Positions 46,101-56,649 of a stretch of 64,000 nt of DNA are shown piece after piece. The first letter of the stretch is position 1. Each line of letters starts with the position of its first letter. Origin of the DNA: Leucaena leucocephala (taxonomy: Eukaryota; Streptophyta; Magnoliopsida; Fabales; Fabaceae). A program made the position numbers and the translations under genes. The notes beneath the pieces were generated by a model. That model was not told the DNA's origin, did no database searches, and saw nothing but the letters and a program-made list of their open reading frames with translations. The stretch lies in the NCBI GenBank assembly GCA_037074615.1, contig CM073562.1, positions 13,749,001 through 13,813,000 of the forward strand. The letters are read 5' to 3'.

Positions 46101-49100
46101 TCGTGAAGAGATCCCCTACTTGAAGTCTGGATGGGACATGTATTAATTCAAGAATGCCTTCCTCCTCTTTTTCTTTAATAAAATGTTTGTCTATATCCAC
46201 ATGTTTTGTCCGTTCATGGTGAATAGGATTTCGGACCATAGCTATAGCTGACATGCTATCACTTCTAAGTCGAATAGGAGTCTTCAATGCAAGGCCCAGT
46301 TCTTTCAAGATTCTAATAATCCATAATCCTTCACATACACCATGAGCTATGGCTCGTAGTTCAGCTTCTGCACTGCTTCTTGAGACAACAGTTTGCTTCT
46401 TACTTCTCCATGTCACTACATTTCCCCACAGCATCGTACAATATCCTGATGTAGATCTTCTGTCTGGTAGAAATCCTGCATGATCCGCATCTGTGTACAC
46501 AACTAATTCACGTGACTTTCCTTTTTCGAAATATATACCCCTTCCTGGAGTCATTTTGAGATAGTGTAGGATTCTATAGACTGCATCCATGTGTTCTTTC
46601 AATGGTTTATTTGTAAACCGACTTACCACACCAACTGCATAGCATATATCAGGGCGAGTGTGGGACAAATACAAGAGTTTTCCCACAAGCCTCTTATACC
46701 TGTCTGCATCTACAGGCACCGAGTCCTTTTCCTCCTTGTCATTATTCTGCTCATCAAGTTTACAAGCAGGTTCCATTGGTGTTTCTGCTGGCCTAGCCCC
46801 TAACATCCCTGTTTCTTTTAGTAGGTCCAGAGTATACTTCCTCTGGGATACAGTGATTCCATTCTTAGACCTTGCAACTTCCATTCCTAAGAAGTATCTG
46901 AGACTTCCCAAATCTTTCACTTCAAATTCATTTTCTAGTGACTTCTTAAGTCTCATTAGTCCATCGATATCATCTCCTGTTAGGATAATATCATCAACAT
47001 AGACAATAAGGATAGCTATCTTGCCTTTGTTGTGTTTTACAAACAGTGTGTGATCTGCTTGGCACTGAGTGAAACCAACTCCTTTTACAACCTTTGCAAA
47101 TCTTCCGAACCATGCTCTTGGGGATTGTTTTAGTCCATATAATGACTTGTAGAGTCTACATGCTATCCCCTGAGTATTATATTCAGCAAGTCCTTCTGGA
47201 ATATCCATATAGACTTCCTCCTCTAGGTCTCCATTGAGGAAGGCGTTTTTCACATCTAGTTGATGTAAAGGCCAATCCAAGTTTGCTGCTAGAGACAAAA
47301 GTATTCGGATAGTATTTAACTTTGCCACTAGTGCAAAGGTCTCTTGATAGTCGATGCCATAGGTTTGAGAGTATCCCTTTGCTACAAGCCGAGCCTTGTA
47401 TTTGTTTGTAGAGCCGTCAGGGTTGTACTTCTTAGTGAAAACCCATTTACACCCCACAGTTTTCTTTCCCGGTGGTAGTTTCATGAGTTTCCATGTCTGG
47501 TTTTTAATGAGAGCTTTCAATTCATCTGCTATGGCCCCTCTCCAGTGTGAATCTTTAATGGCTGATCCAAAGGTAGTAGGCAATTGCTCATCTGCTAAGT
47601 GGGCAACAAAACTTCGCATAGAGGTTGACAATCTATCATAAGAAACAAAATTGCCAATAGGATGTTGAGTACATGATCTTACCCCTTTTCTCAAGGCAAT
47701 TGGCCACCCAAGATCATTAGAACTAGGAGCCGGGGTTGAGTCCTGGGACGGTTCGATACTAGAGGGCTCTATATGATCTGGATTTTCTTCCTCTGCTGTC
47801 TCAGCCTCAGCGTCTGTCTCTGGATCATCACGTGGTGCAGTCTCAGTGAGATTAGGATTAATGTCAAGGTTAGGTTCAGGTTCAGAAATATCGGCAGTGG
47901 TGGTTGGTATAGGTGTAGTTGGTGCTGTTGGTATAGGTATGGGATTAGTTAGAAACTCCCATTCTCTCATGCTCTCCCCCTGAATGGGTGTTTTGGGGTA
48001 AAAAGGTAGGTGTTCAGCAAAAGTAACATTCATGGTGGTGTAGAATTTCTTTTGGGTAGGAGAATAGCACCTGTATCCCCTTTGCGTAGGTGAGTATCCA
48101 ACAAAAATACATTTTATAGCACGGGGATCCAGTTTGCCACCATTGTCATTGTGAACATAAGCAGTACACCCGAAGACCTTTTCAGGGAGGTGGTTTAGGA
48201 GAGGAGCAGTCGGGTAGGCTTTAGAGAGCAGGTCAAAGGGAGTGGAATAGGTGAGAGTTTTTGATGGTAGGCGATTGATTAAGTAGCAGTTAGGATGGCT
48301 TCCCCCCAATAATACTTTGGAACATTATTTGTCAACATGAGGGCACGGGTAACATCAAGGAGATGGCGATTTTTTCGCTCTGCGGTGCCATTCTGTTGTG
48401 GTGTATTAATACAGCTAGTTTGGTGGATAATACCATGCTGTTGAAGGTAGGTTTGAAGCTGCACGTTGGTATATTCCCTCCTATTATCACTTCTAAGAAC
48501 TTTTATCCAGGTGTTATACTGTGTTTGGATCATTTTGTGAAAATTGATAAAGATTTGTGTGAAGTCAGATTTTTCTTTCATGAGAATAACCCAAGTGAAT
48601 CTTGTGTGGTCATCAATGATAGTAACAAACCATTTGGCATGGGAGAGAGTTGGTATACGGGTAGGTCCCCAAATATCACTGTGTACAAGAGAGAAAGGGT
48701 GAGAGAATTCATGAGAATGGGGTTTGTAGCTATGTTTGGTATGTTTAGATAGCTGGCAGACTTCAGAAAAGTCAAAAGATGAAGTTTTATTCATAGACTT
48801 TGGGAAAATTTTGGACATGTATTGGAAATTTGGGTGGCCTAACCTATAGTGCCAAAGTAAAATTTCTTCATCTGAAAAAATGAACTTGGGTATCGGCTGC
48901 ACAGCTGGTCACTTGACTTGAGTTCTGTTTTACACAGTAAAGTCCCTCTAGTAGCTTAGCCATTCCAATCGTCTTCCCCGACTCCAAGTCCTGGAATAAA
49001 CACAGAGTGGCTGAGAAGTCAATATGGCATAGCCCAGATAGTGTAGTTTTACTAACAGAAATCAGGTTGCACTTCAGGTCAGGTGCATATAAGACGTTAG

Positions 49101-51612
49101 TAAGCATAACAGTACCAAACAAGCAAACTTCTCCTATTCCCTGAACTTTAATATATTTCCCATCTGCTACTTTTATAGACATAAGAGTATCACTAGGTTT
49201 AACATTTTGAAGAAGGTTAAGGTTACCAGACATATGATCAGTGGCTCCAGAGTCAATAATCCACATTTGATCATTATGAACATCTGTCCGAAGTGCTAGA
49301 ATAGCATTACCTGTGTATGCTATATTACCAGCGGCTATAGTCTGATTTCTGGCCTCATGTTGTTGCAGTATTCTCATGAGAACTCCGAGTTCCTCTCTGC
49401 TTAGTTTCTTATCAGGTGCCCCATTTCGGCCTTTATTCTTCAAATGAGGTGGTTTACCGTGTAGCTTCCAACATTCATCTCTGATATGTCCTGCTTTCTG
49501 ACAATGATCACACCATTTTCCACTTATCTTTCCCTTCAAGCTATTACTTTTCGCAACAAGGGCTTCTGGATTGATTTCATTCTCTGGCTGTGGTTGTGGG
49601 GTTGGAAGATGTAGTCTACTTTCTTCCTGCTTAGCCATAAAGAAGACTTCTCTTAGAGAGGGCAAGGTTTCTCGGTTCATAACCATTCTTCTAATCTCAT
49701 CAAATGATGGTTGTAAACCAAGCAAGAATTTATTAATTCTTCTTTCTTCCTTAAGCTTCTCGTACAGCCAAGCATCAGCAGTGCATGACCACTCAGGAGT
49801 GTCATATTCGTCTAGCTGGTGCCGCAGAGGAACAAGTTTAGACCAGTATTCAGTGATGGTGGAATTTCCTTGTCGAACTTTCTCCAAGTTGGCTTCAATA
49901 TCAAGGATTGCAGCACGGTTTTTAAATGCTGCAAACATATCTCGCGCTGCTTCCCAGACTGCTTGGCTGGATTTGTACAGCGTGAAAGTTGCACTGATTT
50001 CGGTAATCATTGAATTCACAAGCCACGACTGAACCATTGAGTCTTCTGCCTGCCACATGCTGTATCTTGGATCTGTTATTGGTGGTTTTGCAGTAGTACC
50101 ATCCAAATATCCAAGTTTCCCTTTTCCAGCGACAAAGAGGCGGACGCTTGAGGCCCATTGCAGATAATTGTGGCCATTTAAGCGGTGAATAGTTATTTGT
50201 GACGAGCCGGCATCGTGTGGCGCTTAGAGGCTTGCATTTGACACCGGCGGCACTATGGTATTGTGTGCCGATGGATGTAAGCCACCCTGGCTGTTGTTGT
50301 TTAGCCCAAAGCCGAACTGAATCATTTCTGCTCTGATACCATGAAGATTTTGATGCCAGAATGTCTTGTTCTTATTCATCTTTGAGGCTGATATATATAG
50401 ATACAAATTCAGACATAGCATTAATGTAAAATCCCTAAACTTATGGCTAGATGGCTCCTAGAATCTCTATGATTATGGGATACTGATTATATAATAATAA
50501 TCCCATGATTTTAGGGATATAATCCCATGATTTTAGAGATCATAATCAGAGGAGGGAATCAAGATAGATATTAGAATAAAGACAATAAATGTAAATCTTC
50601 TATATCTGGAAATTCCTTATTTTAATGTCAACAAATGCATTATAGACAGGTAAAACACAAGACTTTAAAAACCTCAGCAAGTAAAGGACATGAATATTCT
50701 TTTGACTGAATCAGGCCTTCAACAGAAAAGTGACCAAGTCATTTTACTATGACTATGAACAAGTAACATCACATGTTTCTTTCGAACCCATCCTCTCTTG
50801 CTGGCAGCACTAATCCATTCGCGATAGACTAAATTTAAATTATATAGGTAATACCAAGTCATCCGGAAGACTTGACACAATTACATAAATGAAGATTTAC
50901 AGCCATTGGAGAGAAATAAATGGAGCCTGAATTTTGGTGCTAAGCTATAACAGTTATATAAAGCTCCAAGACAAAGAAGGTTTTCAAATCGATCAAACTC
51001 AAATTCCCGGAATGATGCAACATTACAAGCTAAATAAAAACAGATATGAAACAAGAGCAAAAGCAACCCCAGATCAATGTTGAATCAAGCCACATTTGGA
51101 ACCCATAATTTCACACCGATCACTCCAAAGGTCTATCATGGAGCTTGTTGCACTCGTACGTCACTGAAAATATAATACAGAAACAATAAACCTTTAACAA
51201 TCGATTTCTCTCTACAAACTCAAAGAACCAGCTCACATCAACTTTCCTCCAAACGGGGGATAAAAAAAGCCTAAGAACACATCGACCGGCATAGATTGTA
51301 ACAGAACTTCTGAATGCTGATTTGGATCACCAAGAAATTCCCCCAAAACCAAATAGAGCATTACAAAAAGAGTATCATTGCCGTTCCACAGATATCTTGG
51401 ACGCCCAATTATTTGGAGGAACGAAAACAGAAAATGATGCGCATACATATTGAGCAAAGAACAAAAACAAAAATGGGTTTTACCTTGATGGCTAAACGGG
51501 GTCGCGAAAAGAAAAAGAAACGCCATGGTTTGCAGGCAAAAATGATGAGGACGATGATCAGAAGAAGCATAAGGAGAAGAAAGAGAATGACAAAGCTGTC
51601 TACCATCGCCAT
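34194..51612 (-). CDS. KAPP: Kinase-associated protein phosphatase (membrane-anchored FHA-PP2C), 13 exons
   Basis: Exons, in order: 51484-51612, 45380-45569, 45104-45271, 44828-45003, 44580-44738, 44267-44410, 44106-44167, 43052-43187, 41000-41094, 35523-35638, 35307-35436, 34454-34508, 34194-34352. All introns are GT-AG and the phases join without a break: 1719 nt, 572 residues (Arabidopsis KAPP is ~580). Residues 7-25 form an N-terminal membrane anchor (FVILFLLLMLLLIIVLIIF). The FHA domain (about 164-275) has Arg196 in GRVSPSD, SGKH at 210-213 and Asn234 in SLNGT, and binds phosphorylated receptor kinases. The PP2C domain has DGHGG (330-334), VGDS (412-415), DGLWD (503-507) and DNTS (551-554), so its metal-binding residues are kept. 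KAPP dephosphorylates and damps receptor kinases such as CLAVATA1 and FLS2. Introns 1 and 9 hold copia insertions (45728-50633 and 35751-40755) that account for most of the 17.4 kb length. Confidence 0.93.
34734..35155. repeat. Three 141 bp tandem repeats in KAPP intron 11
   Basis: Units start at 34734, 34875 and 35017. They share TAGTTTGCAATTGAAACTCC, ATCTTGCAGCGAAACTTTTT and TTGATCCTTTTGGG. Units 2 and 3 are almost identical and unit 1 is more diverged. The repeats lie between exons 11 and 12. Confidence 0.9.
35751..35986 (+). repeat. 5' LTR of element A, truncated at its right end
   Basis: Starts TGTTGGCGTTAAAATTGGGA, about 90% like the element B LTR. It stops after AAAGATGAATAG, lacking the last ~30 bases of the LTR. 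Confidence 0.8.
35987..37117 (+). mobile_element. Foreign copia fragment inside element A (RT end, RNase H, partial LTR)
   Basis: Encodes the C-terminal RT block (KYFLGIEVMRSRKGILLTQ) and RNase H (CDADHGGSKTTRRSTTG, SWISKKQNVVSRLSAEAKY, LWCDNKAALHIASN), ending TKALNG...LGMIDIYTPT. It is clearly a different copia family from element A. A 1-base shift near 36536 separates the two frames (36052-36552 and 36561-36953). A purine tract GAGGGGGGAG at 36952-36961 is followed by an LTR start TGTAGAGATATTATACAATA at 36962, running to about 37115 where element A sequence resumes. Confidence 0.85.
40486..40755 (+). repeat. 3' LTR of element A
   Basis: TGTTGACATTAAAATAAGGA to ...GGCATCAAAATCTTCA, preceded by the purine tract GAGGGGGAG. 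Close to the LTRs of element B but with several indels. Confidence 0.9.
42478..42530. mobile_element. Au-SINE-like fragment in KAPP intron 8
   Basis: ACAAGCCTTATCCCACTAAA followed by TGAGGTCAGCTATATAAATC closely resembles the widespread plant Au-SINE word (AAGCCTTATCCCACTAAGTG then GGGTCGGCTACATGGATC). Only about 50 bp are recognisable. Confidence 0.45.
45728..46019 (-). repeat. 3' LTR of element B
   Basis: 292 bp. Differs from the 5' LTR at three single bases (AGAATATC against AGAATGTC, GATACAGATT against GATACAAATT, GATTACATA against GATTATATA, plus-strand reading). Confidence 0.95.
46027..50325 (-). pseudogene. gag-pol of copia element B, interrupted by a stop and two frameshifts
   Basis: Gag starts at the ATG 50325, 6 bases after the primer site. 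An in-frame TAA at 50226-50224 comes before the gag core (RLNGHNYLQWASSVRLFVAG). The frame then runs to 48868: zinc knuckle CDHCQKAGHIRDEC, protease IDSGATDHMSG, then a shift at a T6 run near 48885. Integrase follows (48902-48279: HYRLGHP, HSDIWGP, RSDNRREY, PQQNGTAERKNR), with a stop at 48281-48279 where 4 bases seem to be missing. The last frame (48309-46027, 760 codons) holds the integrase end, RT (FLNGDLEEEVYMDIPEGL, YVDDIILTGDDIDG) and RNase H (YTDADHAGFLPDRRSTSG), ending at 46027 next to the LTR. The integrase RSDN motif continues RREY instead of the usual GxEF. Not autonomous as read. Confidence 0.92.
50342..50633 (-). repeat. 5' LTR of element B
   Basis: 292 bp, adjacent to the primer-binding site at 50331-50341. 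Confidence 0.95.
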
Positions 51613-52430
51613 CTTCTTCGTTCTCTCTCTTCTCGTCAGAAGAGAGTAGAGATTGGATTCGGGTTTGCGAAAAGCTCGCTTTGAAATGGTCGCACTCGTT
51701 TTTTTTTTTTCTCTCGTTACGATTCCACATTAACTTTTAATTCATTACATCCTTATAAAGAAAAATATTCCAATTTTTTTAATAATTCTCAAATTTATAT
51801 TTTATATCCTTGTTTAGTGGACATAAATTATAAAAAATATAGGATTTTATGACATTTTTTTTCTAATACTTCTCAAAATTATATTTTACTCTCCTGTTTA
51901 ATGAGCTTAACTTATAAAATAAAACTTTATTACATTATATACCCATTTGATTTTGTTTTTTAAAAAAAAATATGAAGAATAGATTTTAAAAAATAATTTT
52001 TGAATCAAAAGTGATTTTAAAAAAATAATGGCATATTTGGTACAACTTATTTTATATATTTGAAGCAACCTCTATTTTTAATATTTTAAATTATTTTAAT
52101 TCTATTAAAAAAATTAAAAAATAATATTATAAAAATAAAAGTGAAATATTTAGACTATTTTATCTTAAATTATAATTTTTTTAAATAACTTTAATTATTC
52201 ATAAATTATAAAAAAAATTTAGATTATTTTACTTTAATTTATAAAAAAATACACATAAATTTTATATTCATTCCCACCCTCCCAAACAAACATTTTCAAC
52301 CAATTTTTAATCTAATTCTATTTTTACCTATAGTCCCCTTCTATTTCTATTTCTACTTCTATAAAATAAATTTATCCTACCAAACATATCATAAGTATAT
52401 AGATAGTTATTATCATAATAAATTTTTATA
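51613..52430. other. KAPP 5' flank and AT-rich intergenic DNA
   Basis: 51613-51730 probably includes the KAPP 5'UTR (CT-rich, with a short purine run). A minus-strand frame of 165 codons (51730-51233) starts in this leader and overlaps exon 1 out of frame; no domain is seen. It would be an overlapping upstream ORF only if transcription starts above 51730. Beyond this nothing but AT-rich DNA. Confidence 0.5.
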
Positions 52431-52615
52431 GATAAATTAATGTATGGAGTAAAGTGATAGAGAAAAGAAATAAGGATAAAAATTGTCATTGCATAGCCTA
52501 TAAGTATTTTTTTCCACTTAAAAATTAGCTCTACAAATTTATTTAAAACTATATTTTTAGATCCAAAAACTATAATTTAGAATACAAACACTTATTGATA
52601 TCTTATAGTTATATT
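52430..52615 (+). mobile_element. MITE-like element, GA-rich family, partial copy
   Basis: Right half only: AAATTGTCATTGCATAGCCT, TATAAGTATTTTTTTC and AAATTTATTTAAAACTATA align with the right ends of the copies at 3740-4720 and 52927-53330. Confidence 0.35.
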
Positions 52616-52674
52616 TTTTTAATTTTTAACCTAAACACTTTTATTTTAAAATTATAGTTTACATGCAAACCACT

Positions 52675-52698
52675 ATATATATATATATATATATATAT
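52675..52698. repeat. (TA)n microsatellite
   Basis: Uninterrupted TA repeat. Confidence 0.9.
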
Positions 52699-52926
52699 TT
52701 GTGTAACAATGCTCCTTATATTATTTAATCCTTTAATAATAGGAGTATTGCTCTGGTTTAAAAGATTAGACAAAATGAATACTCTTATTATTTACAACAC
52801 TTGTGACAGTTTTAAATAATGTTAAAATTATTAAATGAATTTTTTTTGTTAAAAAAATCAAGGTTATAATAAGGACATTGTGAGAATTGAATTAAGTAAT
52901 AAGTATATCTCCCAACATTTATAGGC

Positions 52927-53330
52927 ATATTTGAATTAACTTTTGGAGAATAGATTCTGAGAATAATCGATTCTGGAGAAGAGATTTTGAGAATAGAGAT
53001 GTTTAGATGATGAGTAGTCAAATTACTTTTTATATTGATAAATTATCAAAAAGGATATGATTTGATTAAATTATGAGTAAGGAGTGAGGGTGAAAAATAG
53101 ATAGGTGAGAGGAGAGAGGAGAGAGTGTAGAGAAGAGAGAAGAAAGATGAGATATGATGAAGAAGAGAGATAAGAGAGGAGAAAGGATAGAGGATAGAGG
53201 GTATAAGAAAAAATATAGGTAAAATAGAAATTAGATAGTCCATAAACTCTTTTACTGTTCTAAAATCTATTTTCAGTAGCTTATTTAAAACCATAGTTTT
53301 TGCCAAAATCAATTCTGGATAAAAATTAAT
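52927..53330 (+). mobile_element. MITE-like element, GA-rich family
   Basis: About 400 bp, related to 9560-9910 (inverted) and 3740-4720. Contains AACTTTTGGAGAATAGATT, AAATTATCAAAAAGGATATG, a ~100 bp polypurine core of GAGAGAGGAGAGAG type (53095-53200), then AGTCCATAAACTCTTTTACT and GCTTATTTAAAACCATAG. No coding capacity. Confidence 0.5.
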
Positions 53331-55681
53331 GTTTGTGTAAAATTTTCCTAAATTGAAATTTTATCTAAAATTAATTTTATAATCATAATAGCCAAATAGG
53401 CACCATATGTGAAAAGACATCTCCCTTAGAATAAGATCTTGAACCATGTGCATGTAGACTTCAAATCAGTACATGGTTTTTATTTTGATCTTCTTGAGAA
53501 ATTTTTGTTATATTGCATAACTCATAACACATCATCCCTTGTACAAAATTGAATAAGATGTTTTTATGATAAAATTATATAATATCTAATATATTATATT
53601 TAAGTATTATTGTGTTTAATTGGAGATAACTTTCTTACCAATTTTTTTTTTTTACTAAATTCCAAACGTTAACCTTATTTGAAGTTTGAACAATAAGCAT
53701 TAAGACCAAATGGACTAAAAAACGTAATTCGATTGACATAAACATTAACATAATTAGACCAAAAATTTTGGACTATATTAAATTCAAATCTCAATATTAT
53801 TATTATTATTATTAGGGTCTGTCAGATATACTCAGAAACCCATAATTTAATTTCATTTAAGTATTTTCCACTTAATATATTATTTATATATATTGGGGTC
53901 AAGGGCGTCAGTTTTTTCTTTGGATACAAAAAAGTGCATCTGTTTATTTCGTCTGTGGATCTTTCTGACGGTTTAGAATGGTTAGGCTTTGGGCTTCAGG
54001 CCGAATGGATCAATTCCAAAGCATTCATTGCCATAAATATTGGGATTTTCTTTACAGTTTACCATATAATAAAAAATATATTAATCTTCTATAAAAATAT
54101 GTCTTTAATTCTTATTATTATTATTATAAAAAATATTTTTAGTAAATAATATCATAAATTTCTTATAAACACTCTTAAAACTATACTCTAATCTTAGTGA
54201 GAGACTGACACTAAACTCATATAAATTTTTTAGTATAAAAAAACTATAATATTATCCAACAATCGGGTTAAATATAGTGAAATGACTTAATTTTTCATAA
54301 CGTAGTGAATTAAAATTTAAATATTCACTAAAAAAAATTATATTTAAGATCTAATAATATTTTAAACAGAATTATTTCTAATAATAAGATACTTGTGCAT
54401 ATAAAAGAAAAATAATGTTTTCTAGGAAACATTAGAGATAATTTGGGTTACTGTTTTATTTTCTTAAAATAGCACCTCCTATTCTAAACTCTCTAGAATA
54501 AAAATTTATTTCTTTTTTTAATTATAATAAAAATTATTTATACCCCTTACAAAATATATTATTTCAATTAACTCACGTATAATTTTTTTATTAAAATAAA
54601 TGTTATTTTTCCAATATGACAATACTTGTATCTACATTAGAATCTAGATGGATGGAAAAATTAAATTAATAATATTTATATTTGTGAGAATGAAATTAGA
54701 AAATAAAAAATTTTCTAAAAATAATAATACTATGAAAATTAAATTAAAAAAATACCTATGAATAGTTAATTACCAGAATAATTTATTTATAAAAAAAATG
54801 CACTGAAATAAAATTTTACTCTAACAGGGAAAACAAAAAGAGAAAGAATCCCCTGATATAATTTTATCCCTCATCATTAAAAACTTTAAAATTTTATTTT
54901 TGAATATATGGTGGGTTGGAGAGTGATAGTTCTCGAAGGAAAGGGACATGTTATTATAATAACAATGATCATGATGATGACTTTTGTTTGACATTAAATT
55001 ATAATATATTTAAGTGGAAATGCTTGAGGATTATTAGATTTTATTTTATTGGTAAATATGGTGATTATTATTGGTGAAGAAACTAAGCGTGGTTAGATAT
55101 ATGATGCTGCTTCCTAAATAAGATGATGAAGGTGGTTGAGCACAATAATGCCCATAATTCCTTATTTAGTCAAATTGCAGAGATTAGATTTTCTTTGTTG
55201 AAAGCATTGTAAGATGAAGTTGATAGGTTTTGGTGGAATAATCCTATGGATAATTTAATGGAATCCATATATTTGCATGAATAATATGAGCTGCACTATT
55301 CCTCACTATATTTTTTATTATAAAACGTAATAATAGCTTTACATAAATTAATAAATTATTTAAAATTAGTTATTTTTTAATAAAATTTCTTAATTACCCC
55401 AAATAAAATTTAATAGTTAGAAGAGTTCAATTAATTAGTCGGGAAATTTTATAAATTAGTTAGAGACAATATATAAAAAGAATTAATAATTTAGATAAAA
55501 ATATATTATATTATGAAATATGCAGAGATCTAGGATGCCAGGGATAATATATATATATATATATAATACTCCTCCTATATAATGTTTTCAGTAAACACAA
55601 ATGCAAAAGCAAAAGTTGCTGCTGCGGAGTTGCAGTTGAATGAGTGAGTTCAACGAGTCATGATCATCTTTTCTCACACAG
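53331..55681. other. AT-rich gene-poor DNA
   Basis: No gene recognised on either strand. Includes an (ATT)n tract near 53804-53823 and a (TA)n tract near 55545-55565. Confidence 0.6.
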
Positions 55682-55694
55682 TATGACTAGGTGA

Positions 55695-55885
55695 CACCAA
55701 TGGGCTTAATTTAAGTAATAAATAGTTTAATATCGTTTAAATAAGGTATCGAGTTTGAGTTTTAACGTATGTAAAAAAATTTTATTGAGAGACTTATCCA
55801 CTATAGTCAAGTGTATGAAACAGGTCAGATCCAGATATAATTGAGGTAAAACTTCACTGAATCGAGTGAGCAACTTAAAAAAAAA
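55695..55885 (+). mobile_element. SINE, plus-strand copy with target-site duplication
   Basis: 191 bp ending in a poly-A tail (about 55877-55885), the diverged third copy of the SINE at 26307-26692. It is flanked by a 13 bp direct repeat: TATGACTAGGTGA (55682-55694) and TACGACTAGGTGA (55886-55898), one mismatch. The duplication proves insertion by retroposition and fixes the element ends. Box words are degenerate (GAGTTTGAGTTTT). Confidence 0.8.
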
Positions 55886-55898
55886 TACGACTAGGTGA

Positions 55899-56649
55899 TG
55901 ATAAAATTTAATTAATGAAATGGGAAAAGACTAGAGACTGAGTTTTAAGTGAATTAAAATTTTAGGAAATGAGTCGTAATTGATTTAAAATTTAAAAGAT
56001 TAAATATGAATTTTTCCTTAATTTTAAGTTTATCCTATGATTGCAGTAATCCCACTTTTAGTTATTCAATGAAATCCTAGAGATGAATTATATAGAAATA
56101 AAATAAAATGATGGTGATTTTTATACTCTAAAATATGTATATTTTGCCAAAAAAAATATATTCGTTATGAAATGAAACACCGATAAGTTAAAAACTAAAA
56201 TATAATAAGGTAATTTTTCAAATATGTACGCATAATGACGTGTAATGTTTATGATTAATTATTATATTTTTGGATCTAGATTATTGTTAATTAATTACAA
56301 AGTAGAGAATAAATGATGAGGAATACATCAATTATGGACGCAAATATATCCAATCATGGTGTCCCAATTTGCTTTATTACCCCCAGATAAACTTTAGCGT
56401 GGTTGATTTTTTATTAACTTTAATTAATAAATAATTATTCTAAAAAATTAATTTTATTCCAAAAATTAGATAAAATTCCCTTTATTTTAGTTTCTTTGAT
56501 TAAAAATATATTGTCTTTTTCTATATAAATTTTTTAAAAAAAATAATTAAAATTACTTATCATTTAAAAGTAGGATAAATTTTTTTTCCTATACAATATT
56601 AATTTTTTTTTGGTATAAGAGAGGGCTAATCTGCCCTAAATACAAAAAA
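55899..56649. other. AT-rich intergenic DNA
   Basis: Nothing recognised. Confidence 0.6.

Larger units (their letters stand above)
45728..50633 (-). mobile_element. Ty1/copia element B, full length, in KAPP intron 1
   Basis: A complete 4906 bp element on the minus strand, the same sense as KAPP. Two 292 bp LTRs (45728-46019 and 50342-50633) have TG...CA ends and differ at 3 of 292 bases. The element is flanked by a perfect 5 bp duplication AATGC (45723-45727 and 50634-50638). The primer-binding site TGGTATCAGAG (50341-50331, initiator tRNA-Met type) follows the 5' LTR and the purine tract GAGGGGGAG precedes the 3' LTR. Gene order gag, protease, integrase, RT, RNase H is that of copia. The low LTR divergence means a recent insertion. 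Confidence 0.97.

Noticed and set aside
46591..48752. Plus-strand frames inside element B
   Set aside because: Antisense of copia pol; the same frames appear opposite element A.
51233..51730. 165-codon minus-strand frame over KAPP exon 1
   Set aside because: Different frame from the KAPP signal anchor, runs into intron 1, no domain. Kept only as a possible overlapping upstream ORF.
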